Part shown: positions 17,305 through 26,095 of the stretch, piece by piece
Layout: each line of letters opens with the position of its first letter
Numbering within the stretch: position 1 is the stretch's first letter
DNA from: Luteimicrobium sp042670205
Lineage (GTDB): Bacteria; Actinomycetota; Actinomycetes; Actinomycetales; Cellulomonadaceae
Reading direction: 5' to 3'
NCBI RefSeq assembly: GCF_042670205.1
Contig: NZ_JBHUWD010000027.1
Span: 3,474-67,473 of the forward strand
DNA: 64,000 nucleotides
Program-made: the position numbers and the translations under genes
The notes under the pieces: generated by a model
Databases searched by the model: none
Seen by the model: the letters and a program-made list of their open reading frames with translations, nothing else
Told to the model about the DNA's origin: nothing

Positions 17305-18375
17305 GTGCGCGGCGAGTACAAGGTCCCCGGGGGCAAGCTGGTGGCGGTCGACGTCGAGACCCACTCGGGGTCCGCAGGGGACGTGATCGCGTCCGCGGCC
17401 GTGAGCGGCGACTTCTTCCTGGAGCCCGACGACGCGCTCGAGCTCATCGACGCCGCGCTCGTCGGGCGTCCCACCGACGCGAGCGTGGCCGACCTCGCGC
17501 GGGCCGTCGACGCGGCTCTCGCGACCGCGCCGTACGACGTCGCGCTCGTCGGCTTCGACGCCGAGGCCGTCGCGATCGCCGTCCGCCGGGCCCTGGGGCA
17601 CGCGACCGGGTGGCAGGACCACGTGTTCGAGGTCGTCCACGAGGTCGCCCAGACTCCCGCCATGCACATGGCCCTCGACCAGGCGCTCGCCGAGTCCGTC
17701 GGCCGGGGCGACCGCGGCCCGACGCTGCGGATCTGGGAGTGGGAGCGGCCCGCCGTCGTCATCGGCTCGTTCCAGTCGCTGCGCAACGAGGTCGACGCCG
17801 AGGGTGCAGAGCGTCACGGGGTCACCGTCGTGCGCCGGGTCTCCGGTGGCGGGGCGATGTTCATCGAGCCCGGCAACACCATCACCTACTCGCTCACCGT
17901 GCCCGCGTCGCTCGTCGAGGGGCTGAGCTTCGAGCGGTCGTACGCGTTCCTCGACGACTGGGTGCTGGGCGCGCTCGCCGACGTCGGCGTCGAGGCCACC
18001 TACCAGCCGCTCAACGACATCGCGTCGGCCAAGGGCAAGATCGGCGGCGCCGCCCAGAAGCGGATGGCCGACGGGACCGTCCTGCACCACGTGACGATGT
18101 CCTACGACATCGACGCCGACAAGATGGTGGAGGTCCTGCGGATCGGCCGCGAGAAGCTGTCCGACAAGGGCACGAAGAGCGCCAACAAGCGGGTCGACCC
18201 GGTGCGCTCGCAGACCGGTCTGCCGCGCGAGGACGTCATCGAGGCGTTCAAGAAGCACTTCGAGGGCCGCTACCGGACGGTGCCGGGCGAAGTCACCGCC
18301 CAGGAGCGGGAGCGCGCCGAGGAGCTGGTCCGCACCAAGTTCGACACGCCGGAGTGGACCGCGCGCGTGCCGTGA
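17305..18375 (+). CDS. lplA: Lipoate-protein ligase A family, domain-permuted
   Basis: 356 residues. The catalytic biotin/lipoate ligase domain occupies about 120-356: TLRIWEWERPAVVIGSFQ, VVRRVSGGGAMFIEPGNT (the RRxSGGGA lipoyl-AMP loop) and ASAKGKIGGAAQKRM with the catalytic Lys. The first 90 residues (MRGEYKVPGGKLVAVDVET...SGDFFLEPDDALELIDAAL) look like the small accessory domain that is C-terminal in E. coli LplA. Here it is fused at the N-terminus. Role: attachment of lipoate to E2 and GcvH proteins. GTG 17305 is the chosen start; nothing upstream is better. Confidence 0.86.
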   Translation: MRGEYKVPGGKLVAVDVETHSGSAGDVIASAAVSGDFFLEPDDALELIDAALVGRPTDASVADLARAVDAALATAPYDVALVGFDAEAVAIAVRRALGHATGWQDHVFEVVHEVAQTPAMHMALDQALAESVGRGDRGPTLRIWEWERPAVVIGSFQSLRNEVDAEGAERHGVTVVRRVSGGGAMFIEPGNTITYSLTVPASLVEGLSFERSYAFLDDWVLGALADVGVEATYQPLNDIASAKGKIGGAAQKRMADGTVLHHVTMSYDIDADKMVEVLRIGREKLSDKGTKSANKRVDPVRSQTGLPREDVIEAFKKHFEGRYRTVPGEVTAQERERAEELVRTKFDTPEWTARVP

Positions 18376-18400
18376 GCGACGGGCCGCGCGAGCGGCTCGG

Positions 18401-19171
18401 TCAGGTCCGGTCGCCGAAGATGGCCGTGCCCACCCGGACGATCGTGGCACCCTCGCCGACGGCGAGCTCGAGGTCGCCGCTCATCCCCATCGAGAGCTCG
18501 CGCGCGCCGGACGTCCCCGACGTGCCGCCGCGGACGTCGTCGCGCAGGTCACGCAGGCACGCGAAGCCCCGCCGCACGGTCGTGTCGTCGGTGGTGCGCG
18601 CGCCGATCGTCATGAAGCCGACGAGGTGGATGCGGGGGAGTGCCGCCACGGCGAGGGCGAGGTCCGCCGCACGGTCGGGCTCGATCCCCGTCTTCGACGC
18701 CTCGCCCGAGACGTTGACCTGGACCATGACCTCGAGATCGGTGTCGACGGTTTCCGCGCGCCGGGACAGCCGCTGCGCGAGCCCGAGCGAGTCCACCGTC
18801 TCGACGCACGACGCCAGCCCGACGACGGCGTTGACCTTGTTGGACTGGAGGTGCCCGATGAGGTGCGTGCGCAGGCGTCCCGACGCCACGGCGTCCTGCA
18901 GGGCGGGGGCCTTGGCGACCAGCTCCTGGACCCGGTTCTCCCCGACGAGGTCGACGCCCGCCGCCACGGCTGCGAGGACGACGTCCGCAGGCTGCGTCTT
19001 GGTGGCGACGAGGAGGCGCACGGAGGCGGGGTCCCGGCCGGCGTCGGTCGCGGCACGGGCGATGCGCTCCCGGACCCGGGCGACGTTCGCCGCGACGCGC
19101 GCCACGAGGTCCGGCGGGGGGACGAGACCCAGCGCACCCGTCGGAGCAGGGGCGGGGACGTCGTCGTACAT
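18401..19171 (-). CDS. YggS/ProSC family PLP homeostasis protein
   Basis: 256 residues, single-domain alanine-racemase-fold protein that carries PLP but has no known catalytic activity; it buffers PLP levels. The PLP lysine is in RLLVATKTQPADVV. GENRVQEL, HLIGHLQSNKV and ELSMGMSGDLELAVGEGATIVRVGTAIFG are the family signatures, the last ending in the phosphate-binding loop. TAGACT ends 6 nt before ATG 19171, suggesting a leaderless mRNA. It converges on lplA. In many actinobacteria this gene lies by ftsZ; here it does not. Confidence 0.94.
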   Translation of the reverse strand: MYDDVPAPAPTGALGLVPPPDLVARVAANVARVRERIARAATDAGRDPASVRLLVATKTQPADVVLAAVAAGVDLVGENRVQELVAKAPALQDAVASGRLRTHLIGHLQSNKVNAVVGLASCVETVDSLGLAQRLSRRAETVDTDLEVMVQVNVSGEASKTGIEPDRAADLALAVAALPRIHLVGFMTIGARTTDDTTVRRGFACLRDLRDDVRGGTSGTSGARELSMGMSGDLELAVGEGATIVRVGTAIFGDRT

Positions 19172-19226
19172 GGGCCGAGTCTAGGAGCCCCAGCGCGCAT
19201 GCGCGCCCGTCGGGGACACTGGAGGC

Positions 19227-19649
19227 ATGAAGACGATCCTCAACGTTCTCTGGCTGGTGCTGAGCGGCTTCTGGCTCGCCCTCGGCTACGTGGCGGCGGG
19301 AATCATCTGCTGCATCCTCATCGTCACCATCCCGTTCGGGATCGCGTCGTTCCGAATCGCCGGCTACGCGCTGTGGCCGTTCGGCCGGACCATCGTCGAC
19401 AAGCCGGGCGCCGGCGCGGGCTCGGTGATCGGCAACGTCATCTGGATCGTCTTCGCGGGGCTGTGGCTCGCGATCGGGCACATCGTCAGCGGCATCGCGC
19501 TCTGCATCACGATCATCGGCATCCCGTTTGGCATCGCGAACTTCAAGATGGTGCCGATCTCGCTCGTCCCGCTCGGCAAGGACATCGTCAGCACCGACAC
19601 CCTGCGCCAGCCGTACCCGGCCGGCTACCCGTACCCGCCGCAGGGCTGA
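19227..19649 (+). CDS. YccF domain-containing membrane protein
   Basis: 140 residues with two internal repeats, each a hydrophobic hairpin ending in a conserved Pro-Phe-Gly-Ile-Ala motif (IVTIPFGIASFRIAGYALWPFG and IIGIPFGIANFKMVPISLVPLG). This is the YccF/DUF307 family of inner-membrane proteins with no known activity. Four TM segments are predicted. ATG 19227 follows GGAGG, which also sits beside a GACACT box. The C-terminus is a short Pro/Tyr tail. Divergent from yggS. Confidence 0.9.
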   Translation: MKTILNVLWLVLSGFWLALGYVAAGIICCILIVTIPFGIASFRIAGYALWPFGRTIVDKPGAGAGSVIGNVIWIVFAGLWLAIGHIVSGIALCITIIGIPFGIANFKMVPISLVPLGKDIVSTDTLRQPYPAGYPYPPQG

Positions 19650-19675
19650 CCTGCGCGCGGCGTCGCCGGCTGTCG

Positions 19676-20191
19676 TCAGTCCCGGGCGACGGGCGCCGTC
19701 GTCGCGCCCGTGAGGCGCACGAGGTCCTCCGGGGCGAGCCCGACGTCGAAGCCCCGCCGACCGCCCGACACGTACACGGTGTCGAACGCGAGCGCCGAGT
19801 CGTCGAGCACCGTGACGAGCCGCTGCTTCTGCCCGAGCGGCGAGATCCCGCCGACGACGTAGCCGGTCGCGCGCTCGGCAGCGGCCTGCTCCGCGAGCGC
19901 CGCCTTCTTGCCACCCGCCGCCTTGGCGAGGGCCTTGAGGTCCAGCTTGCGGTCGACGGGCACGATCCCGACGACGAGCCGCCCGTCGACGTCGCTCACG
20001 AGCGTCTTGAAGACCCGGGCCGGCTCGACGCCGATCGCCGCGGCTGCCTCCAGCCCGTACCCGAGATCGGTGGACGGGTCGTGCTCGTACGGGTGCTGCG
20101 TGAACGTGACGCCGGCCCGCTCGAGGGCGACGACCGCCGGGGTGCCGCCGTGGCCCGCGCTCTTGCCGCCGGACCGACTCTTCTTCGCCAT
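19676..20191 (-). CDS. ybaK: Cys-tRNA(Pro)/Cys-tRNA(Cys) deacylase, YbaK type
   Basis: 171 residues. It hydrolyses mischarged Cys-tRNA(Pro). A Lys/Ser/Gly-rich N-terminal extension (MAKKSRSGGKSAGHGG) precedes the domain. FKTLVSDVDGRLVVGIVPVDRKLDLKAL carries the invariant Lys, and GYVVGGISPLGQKQRL is the GxxSPxG motif that defines YbaK rather than ProX. TVYVSGGRRGFDVGLAPEDLVRLT closes the fold. ATG 20191 is preferred over 20212 because the basic extension starts there. Converges with yccF. Confidence 0.92.
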   Translation of the reverse strand: MAKKSRSGGKSAGHGGTPAVVALERAGVTFTQHPYEHDPSTDLGYGLEAAAAIGVEPARVFKTLVSDVDGRLVVGIVPVDRKLDLKALAKAAGGKKAALAEQAAAERATGYVVGGISPLGQKQRLVTVLDDSALAFDTVYVSGGRRGFDVGLAPEDLVRLTGATTAPVARD

Positions 20192-20231
20192 GACCCCATG
20201 GTGCCAGGGCACCGCGTGGCTCCGCCGCAGG

Positions 20232-22898
20232 TCAGAGGCGCCCGGCGCGCACGACCTCCAGCACGACCTCGCCGGCCTCGTCGCTCGCCGCCAGGTCGAC
20301 GACGGCGTCGAGCACCCAGTCGTGGTCGCCGTCCGGGTCGTCGAGGGTCTGGCGGACGAACCAGGTCCCCGGTGCGAGGTCCTCGCCCGACGGCGTCTCG
20401 CCCGACTCGACGAGCGTCACCAGGGCGGTGGACCGGGCGCCCGCGTCGATGCCGATCGCGTCGTCGCCGTACTCCTCGAACATGGGGTCGAGCGCGTCGT
20501 GCCAGGCGCCGGCGTCCCAGCCCGACGTGCCGTCGAGCGAGCCGAGGGCGTCCCAGTCCTCGCGCGACGCCAGCTCGACGCGCCGGAACAGCGCGTTGCG
20601 GACGAGCACGCGCAGCGCGCGGGGCGTCGCCGTCAGCGGGCGCGCGGCCGCGGACTCTCCCGTGCCTGCGAGGGGGGTGTCGCCCGTCTGGTCGTCCGCG
20701 TCGTCGTCGACGGGGCGCGCCAGGCGCTCCCACTCGTCGAGCAGGCTCGAGTCGACCCCGCGGACGAGCTCGCCCAGCCACTCCGTGATCTCGAGGACCT
20801 CCTCGGTGCGGTGCTCCTCGGGGACGGTGCGGCGGATCGCCCGGTACGCGTCGGCGAGGTAGCGCAGGACGACGCCCTCGGTCCGGTCGAGCTGGTACGT
20901 CGAGACGAGCTCGGCGAATGTCATGGCGCGCTCGAGCATGTCGCGGACGACCGACTTGGGCGACAGCCGCGCGTCGGACACCCAGGGGTTGGAGCGCCGG
21001 TACGTCTCGAACGCCGGCTCGAGGAGCTCGGCGAGCGGCTGCGGCCAGGTGACGTCCTCGAGCGCGGCCATGCGCTCGTCGTAGTCGTAGCCCTCGGCCT
21101 TCATCGCGGCGACCGCCTCGCCCCGTGCCTTGAACTGCTGGGCGACCAGGACCTGGCGCGGGTCGTCGAGGGTGGCCTCGATGACGGAGACGACGTCGAG
21201 CGGGTACTCCGGCGCTTCGGTGTTCAGCAGGTCCATGGCCGCGAGCGCGAACGGCGAGAGCGGCTGGTCGAGCGCGAAGTCGCGGGGCACGTCGACCGTG
21301 AGCCGCACGCTCGGGTGCCAGCCGCGCGGGTCGGCCTTGTCGGGGACACGCACCCGCTCGACGATCCCGGCGACCCGCAGCGACCGGTAGATACGGAACA
21401 CCTGCCGGACGTGCTCGGCGCGCTGCGCGTCGGTGTCGTGGTTGGCGAGGAGCAGGTGGCGCATCGCGAGGACGGGGTCGTGGGCGTCCGCGGTTCCCGG
21501 GGCGTGCGGGTGCTCGGAGCGCGCGAGCACGTTGAGCACCATTCCGTGCGACACCTTGAAATGGCTGGTCAGGGGCTCGGGGTCGGCGTCGCGGAGCCGC
21601 TCGAACGTCTTGTCCGTCCAGTTCACCGAGCCCTCGGGGGCCTTCTTCCGGACGATCTTCTTGAGCTTCTTCGGGTCGTCCCCGGCCTTCTCGAGCGCCT
21701 TGCGGTTCTCGATCACGTGGTCCGGCGCCATGACGAGCACCTCGCCCACCGTGTCGTAGCCGGCCCGCCCCGCGCGGCCCGCGATCTGGTGGAACTCGCG
21801 CGCCGTGAGGTGGCGCATGCGCTCGCCGTCGAACTTCACGAGGCTCGTCAGGAGGACCGTGCGGATCGGGACGTTGATGCCGACGCCGAGCGTGTCGGTG
21901 CCGCACACGACCTTGAGCAGCCCGCGCTGCGTGAGCCGCTCGACGACGCGCCGGTACTTGGGCAGCATGCCCGCGTGGTGCACGCCGACGCCGTGCCGGA
22001 GCAGGCGGGACAAGGTGCGGCCGAAGCCGCTCGTGAACCGGAAGTCCCCGAGCTCGTCCGCGATGGCGGCCTTCTCGTCGCGCGTGGCGAGGTTCATCGA
22101 CAGCAGGGCCTGCGCCCGCTCGACGGCGGACGCCTGCGTGAAGTGCACGACGTAGACCGGGGCGCGGTGCGTGTGCACGAGCTCGTCGACGACCTCGGTG
22201 AGCGGCTCGACGACGTACGAGTACGTGAGCGGGACAGGACGCTCGACGCTCGTCACGACGGCGACGTCGCGGCCGCTGCGACGCTCGAGCTCGTCCGTGA
22301 AGCGCGACGTGTCGCCGAGCGTCGCCGACATCAGCACGAACTGGGTGTGGGGGAGCTCGAGCAGCGGGACCTGCCACGCCCACCCGCGCTGCGGGTCCGC
22401 GTAGTAGTGGAACTCGTCCATGACGACCTGCGCGACCGCGGGGTCGTCGGCGTCGCCCGCGCCGTCGCGCAGGGCGATGTTGGCGAGGATCTCCGCCGTG
22501 CAGCAGATGATCGGGGCGCCCGGGTTCACGGCCGTGTCACCCGTCATCATCCCGACGTTCGCCGACCCGAACGCCGCCACGAGCGCGAAGAACTTCTCGC
22601 TCACCAACGCCTTGAGCGGCGCCGTGTAGTAGGTGCGACCGCTCGCGACACCCGCGTGCCGGTCCGCCAGCGCGAAGAACTGCGCGCCCAGCGCGACCAG
22701 CGATTTCCCCGAGCCCGTCGGCGTCGCGAGGATCACGTGCGACTCCGACGCCAGCTCGATGAGCGCCTCGCTCTGGTGGTCGTACAGGTTCAGACCCTGG
22801 TCCGACGCCCACGTCGCGAACGCGTCGTAGAGCACGTCGGCGTCCGGAGCCTCCCCGGACGGCGCGACGTCGGGCAGGAGGTCCGCGAGCGTGGTCAC
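20232..22898 (-). CDS. DEAD/DEAH-box helicase with C-terminal DUF3516
   Basis: 888 residues, an actinobacterial Ski2/HelY-like helicase. Motif I is ATPTGSGKS, motif II MDEFHYYADP (a DEFH box), motif III MSATLGDT, and motif VI is HQIAGRAGRAGYD. HHAGMLPKYRRVVERL and GTDTLGVGINVPIRTVL are Ski2-like. The DUF3516 part runs from about 380 to the end. The start is GTG 22898 with GGGAGGA at good spacing. The frame stays open upstream through a tandem repeat, and a GTG at 23018 would add a heptad-repeat N-terminus, but that GTG has no ribosome site. Likely RNA or DNA unwinding; substrate unknown. Confidence 0.9.
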   Translation of the reverse strand: MTTLADLLPDVAPSGEAPDADVLYDAFATWASDQGLNLYDHQSEALIELASESHVILATPTGSGKSLVALGAQFFALADRHAGVASGRTYYTAPLKALVSEKFFALVAAFGSANVGMMTGDTAVNPGAPIICCTAEILANIALRDGAGDADDPAVAQVVMDEFHYYADPQRGWAWQVPLLELPHTQFVLMSATLGDTSRFTDELERRSGRDVAVVTSVERPVPLTYSYVVEPLTEVVDELVHTHRAPVYVVHFTQASAVERAQALLSMNLATRDEKAAIADELGDFRFTSGFGRTLSRLLRHGVGVHHAGMLPKYRRVVERLTQRGLLKVVCGTDTLGVGINVPIRTVLLTSLVKFDGERMRHLTAREFHQIAGRAGRAGYDTVGEVLVMAPDHVIENRKALEKAGDDPKKLKKIVRKKAPEGSVNWTDKTFERLRDADPEPLTSHFKVSHGMVLNVLARSEHPHAPGTADAHDPVLAMRHLLLANHDTDAQRAEHVRQVFRIYRSLRVAGIVERVRVPDKADPRGWHPSVRLTVDVPRDFALDQPLSPFALAAMDLLNTEAPEYPLDVVSVIEATLDDPRQVLVAQQFKARGEAVAAMKAEGYDYDERMAALEDVTWPQPLAELLEPAFETYRRSNPWVSDARLSPKSVVRDMLERAMTFAELVSTYQLDRTEGVVLRYLADAYRAIRRTVPEEHRTEEVLEITEWLGELVRGVDSSLLDEWERLARPVDDDADDQTGDTPLAGTGESAAARPLTATPRALRVLVRNALFRRVELASREDWDALGSLDGTSGWDAGAWHDALDPMFEEYGDDAIGIDAGARSTALVTLVESGETPSGEDLAPGTWFVRQTLDDPDGDHDWVLDAVVDLAASDEAGEVVLEVVRAGRL

Positions 22899-22935
22899 CG
22901 GACCATCCTCCCAGGCGCTCGCGGCGACGCCGACG

Positions 22936-23040
22936 GTGACGCTCGTCGCGCCGGTGGTGACGTTCCGTTCGCCGGCGGTGACGTTCCGTTCGCCGGCGGT
23001 GACGTTGTGTTCGCCCACGGTGACGTCGCGGTCGCCGACT
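22936..23040. repeat. Tandem repeat, five 21-bp units, upstream of the helicase gene
   Basis: Units start at 22936, 22957, 22978, 22999 and 23020. Units two and three are identical; one, four and five are diverged copies. Each begins GTGACG and most have TCGCC near the end. The array lies 38-142 nt upstream of the helicase start. 21 bp is about two helical turns and also seven codons. Read on the helicase strand it would encode heptads of the type NVTAGER, but probably is not translated. Confidence 0.88.
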
Positions 23041-23092
23041 GCGACGCGGGTTGGCGGGCGAGCGCGACAAGATGGCGCAGTCGCGGAAAGGG

Positions 23093-24019
23093 TTAGGCCG
23101 CTGCGAGGAGAGTGGTGCAGGCGTCCAGCAAGCGGGCGCGCAGGCCGACTGAGCGCTCGGCGAAGTCCTGCTGCCGTCGGACGTACTCGGCCCGGCCGTC
23201 GGGTGTCTCGATCGCGACGGGCGCGAGCCCGTACGACGACACGTCGTAGGGGCTCGCCTGCATGTCGAGGATCCGCACGTCGCGGGCGAGCTCGAACGTG
23301 TCGAGCAGCAGATCGCCGGGCACGGCGGGCCCGAGCTTGAGCGCCCACTTGTACAGGTCCATGTTGGCGTGCAGACAACCCGGCTGCTCGAGGGCGGGCT
23401 GGGTCTCGCGCGTCGGGTGCTCGGTGTTGAGGCCGGACGCCTCAGGGGTGAAGAAGCGGTACGCGTCGAAGTGGGTGCACCGGATCCGGTGACCCTCGAC
23501 GACGGCGTCCGTGCCGTCCCCGCCCAGGCGCAGGGGGAGCGGGTGGCGGCTCTCGCGCCCGGCGGCGTGGTCGCGGTAGACCATGGCCCACTCGTGCAGC
23601 CCGAGGCAGCCGAACCGGGCGGGGCGGGACGCGGTCGCCGCCAGCAGGTCGACGACGTAGCGGATGGTGTCGCCGCGCTCCGCGAGGAACGCGGCGACGT
23701 CGAGCGTGACGCCGTCGGGCAGGGCGCGGTACCAGCGCCAGGTGCGCCGCTCCTCGAGTGCGACGCGGAGGTCCGGCCGGGCGTCGTCGGGGGGTGTCCC
23801 GAGGACGACGCCCGGACCCGGGTGCCAGCGCCTCAGCTGCGCGGGCCGGGTCGGGTAGTAGGTGAACAGGAAGTCCTCGATGGCGTGCGTCGCGCCGGTC
23901 GTGCGGCGTTCACGCCAGCCGGCCGTGAACGCGTCTGCGCGTGCTGCGTGGGCGCGCGCCTGCTCGGCCCACCGCACGTACGGCAGCGGCGGTGCAGCGA
24001 GGACGGCGGCCGTGGACAC
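23093..24019 (-). CDS. Conserved actinobacterial protein, often labelled 3-methyladenine DNA glycosylase
   Basis: 308 residues from GTG 24019; an ATG at 24076 is also in frame. Conserved-looking blocks are HAIEDFLFTYYPTRPAQLRRW near the start, CLGLHEWAMVYRD in the middle, and GCLHANMDLYKWALKLGPAV plus LDMQASPYDVSSYG near the end. I recall homologues being auto-annotated as 3-methyladenine DNA glycosylases. I see no helix-hairpin-helix or AAG motif that proves it, so the activity should be treated as unknown. Soluble, no signal peptide. Lies upstream of the helicase on the same strand with a 194-nt gap containing the tandem repeat. Confidence 0.62.
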   Translation of the reverse strand: MSTAAVLAAPPLPYVRWAEQARAHAARADAFTAGWRERRTTGATHAIEDFLFTYYPTRPAQLRRWHPGPGVVLGTPPDDARPDLRVALEERRTWRWYRALPDGVTLDVAAFLAERGDTIRYVVDLLAATASRPARFGCLGLHEWAMVYRDHAAGRESRHPLPLRLGGDGTDAVVEGHRIRCTHFDAYRFFTPEASGLNTEHPTRETQPALEQPGCLHANMDLYKWALKLGPAVPGDLLLDTFELARDVRILDMQASPYDVSSYGLAPVAIETPDGRAEYVRRQQDFAERSVGLRARLLDACTTLLAAA

Positions 24020-24328
24020 GGCCTCAGGATAGGCGCCGGCCGGCCCGGGCCGGGCCGTCGACCCTTGGCGTGACAACCTCTCGACAGACTCTTCACAGGT
24101 CCTGTCTTTATTTGTGCTTTACCTCGTCTTCGGTCAGAATAGAAGGAACCTCGCGGGCGGCGGCGGCACTTCTTGCGGACGTCGCCCCAGGTGGGCGTCG
24201 GTTGCCAGTGGCTCAGGTAGCCCCCGCCGGACGCTCAGACGAATCTCGAGGTATACCCAGCAACTGCCCAGTAGCAAGTCCCAGACTTGATCGACCCGAC
24301 ACCACGGACGGCCCACGAGAGGAGCGGG
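24020..24328. other. 309-nt intergenic region, AT-richer than its surroundings, with a candidate promoter
   Basis: The stretch 24080-24150 is clearly richer in A/T than flanking DNA. TTGTGC (24112-24117) and CAGAAT (24135-24140), 17 nt apart, make a fair promoter toward the 24329 gene, giving a 5' UTR of about 180 nt. An odd palindrome ACAGGTCCTGT sits at 24095-24105 just upstream. GGTATACC occurs at 24250-24257. No riboswitch or small-RNA family was recognised. Confidence 0.4.
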
Positions 24329-24952
24329 ATGACGACGACCCAGTCGCACGGCGACCGTCCCGCCCGCGTGCTCGGCGCCGTCGCGATCGGGCTCGCCGCG
24401 CTCGCCCTCGTCATGGGCGTGCTCGTCCCGCGAGCGGCGATCGTGCTCGGCGTCGGGACGCTCGTCTGCGCGGGGATCGCGTGGTCGCGCACGGACCGGG
24501 CGGACCGCACCGGGCGCCGGCTCGCCATCTGGGGCGTCGTGCTCGCGATCGTCGCCGGCCTCGCGGTCGGCGCCTCGCAGTCCGCGTCGACGAGCTCCGT
24601 CGGTACCCCGAGCCCGACCGCGACCGTCGACGACGTCGACGGGGCGGCGACCGACGAGGTCCTCACCGAAGGCCTCGCGATCGACATCGGGACGAGCAGC
24701 GTGCCCGGGTCCACCGTCGAGTTCTCCGGCCTCCCGGTGTCCGTGACCAACGTGTCCGCCGCGGGCGCGGCCTTCACGATCGGCCTCGAGGCCCGCGCCT
24801 CCGACGGCGCCGTGGTCGCGAGCGACGAGGTCGCCGTCCGCGACCTCGCCGTCGGCTCCGCGACGACCGTGTGGGCGTTCCAGGACACCGACCTCACCGC
24901 CCAGCAGCTGCACGACGCCACGGTCAGCGTGAGCTCCGTCGAGGTGGTCTAG
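24329..24952 (+). CDS. Membrane-anchored hypothetical protein
   Basis: 207 residues. ATG 24329 follows GAGAGGAGCGGG. Three hydrophobic segments lie within the first 90 residues (RVLGAVAIGLAALALVMGVL, AIVLGVGTLVCAGIAW and LAIWGVVLAIVAGLAVGAS). A Ser/Thr/Pro linker (SSVGTPSPTATVDD) and an approximately 100-residue outer domain follow. The domain has alternating hydrophobic residues typical of a beta-sandwich (SVTNVSAAGAAFTIGLEARA). This resembles membrane-anchored FxLYD- or DUF4190-like proteins, but I cannot assign it. Its 5' UTR is predicted to be long. Confidence 0.6.
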   Translation: MTTTQSHGDRPARVLGAVAIGLAALALVMGVLVPRAAIVLGVGTLVCAGIAWSRTDRADRTGRRLAIWGVVLAIVAGLAVGASQSASTSSVGTPSPTATVDDVDGAATDEVLTEGLAIDIGTSSVPGSTVEFSGLPVSVTNVSAAGAAFTIGLEARASDGAVVASDEVAVRDLAVGSATTVWAFQDTDLTAQQLHDATVSVSSVEVV

Positions 24953-24968
24953 GAGACCGGGCTCCCCG

Positions 24969-26006
24969 TCAGAAGGGCGCGACCTTGCGCGGCGGCGGGA
25001 AGATCCCGTCGAGCTCGGCCAGGTCGCCGGCCGCCGGCACCCAGGACGCCGCGGCGGCGTTCTGCCGCACCTGGTCGGGACGCGTGGCGCCCGCGATGAC
25101 GCTCGCGACCTGCGGGCGCGACAGGAGCCACCCGATCGCGACCTCGAGGTCCGTGAGCCCCCGCACCTCGGCGAACGCGTGCAGCCGGGCCAGCTTCTCC
25201 CAGGGTGCCTGCTCGAGGAGCTCGGGCTTGGTGTGGACGAGGCGGCCGTCACCGGGCCGGGAACCGTCCGCGTACTTCCCGGTCAGGAGACCGTTGGCGA
25301 GCGGGTAGTAGGGCAGCACCCCGAGCCCGTAGGCCTCGGCGGCGGGCAGCACCTCGAGCTCGGCCTTGCGTGCCAGCAGGTTGTACTCGTTCTGCGCGGA
25401 CACGAAGCGCGTCGTCCCGAGCGCACGGGCCACGTGCTCGGCGTCCGCGATCTGCCAGCCCGCCCGGTTCGCGTGCCCGACGTAGCGCACCTTCCCGGCC
25501 CGCACGACGTCGTCGAGCGCGGCGAGCGTCTCGTCGATCGGGGTGAGCGGATCCGGCGTGTGGAACTGGTAGAGGTCGATGCGGTCGGTCCCGAGGCGGC
25601 GCAGCGACCCCTCGACCGCCTTCACGACGTACCGCCGTGACCCGCGGGCGTCGAAGTCGCGACCGTTGAGGTCGCCCACGCTCATGCCGAACTTCGTGGC
25701 GACGACGACGTCGTCGCGGCGCTTCCCGAGGGTCTTGCCGAGGATCTCCTCCGCCAGACCGGGGCGGACGCCGTAGTTGTCGGCGACGTCGAAGAACGTG
25801 ATCCCCGCGTCGAGCGCGGCGTCGACGAGCAGCTGCGAGCCCTCGACGGTCGAGGTGACGGTGTTCGACCGGCCCAGGTTGTTGCAGCCGAGCCCGATCG
25901 CGGACACGACCAGGCCTGACCGTCCGAGCCGGCGCTGGGCGGGCGGCCCGGCGTTCTCGGTGGCGCGGACCGGTTCGGGCTCGGGGACCTGCAGCTCGTC
26001 GCTCAT
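24969..26006 (-). CDS. Aldo/keto reductase
   Basis: 345 residues, NADP-dependent carbonyl reductase fold. The catalytic tetrad is visible: Asp and Tyr in FFDVADNYGVRPG, Lys in VVVATKFG, and His in LYQFHTPDP. The C-terminal NADP site is SVIAGATRPDQVRQNAAA. It resembles the YghZ/Kv-beta branch. ATG 26006 is favoured over 26048 because TAGGCT ends 7 nt before it. The physiological substrate is not predictable. It is transcribed toward the membrane-protein gene and ends 16 nt beyond it. Confidence 0.92.
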   Translation of the reverse strand: MSDELQVPEPEPVRATENAGPPAQRRLGRSGLVVSAIGLGCNNLGRSNTVTSTVEGSQLLVDAALDAGITFFDVADNYGVRPGLAEEILGKTLGKRRDDVVVATKFGMSVGDLNGRDFDARGSRRYVVKAVEGSLRRLGTDRIDLYQFHTPDPLTPIDETLAALDDVVRAGKVRYVGHANRAGWQIADAEHVARALGTTRFVSAQNEYNLLARKAELEVLPAAEAYGLGVLPYYPLANGLLTGKYADGSRPGDGRLVHTKPELLEQAPWEKLARLHAFAEVRGLTDLEVAIGWLLSRPQVASVIAGATRPDQVRQNAAAASWVPAAGDLAELDGIFPPPRKVAPF

Positions 26007-26095
26007 GGTCCCGAGCCTAAGAGGTTCGAGCGACCCGGTCGCCAGCATGTGAGAAGCGGGTCGTGGCCGCGGGTCCCCGCGCCTACCGTGGATCC

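Noticed and set aside
22899..23018. Helicase N-terminus extended through the tandem repeat from GTG 23018
   Set aside because: No ribosome site or -10 box before 23018, whereas GTG 22898 has GGGAGGA at good spacing and the usual domain start. Kept only as an alternative.
22936..23040. CRISPR array
   Set aside because: Repeats are directly adjacent with no spacers and no cas genes are near; this is a simple tandem repeat.
24250..24257. GGTATACC as a second GntR operator
   Set aside because: Only the 8-bp core matches; the AAA/TTT flanks of the site at 30757 are missing, and the gene downstream is unrelated.
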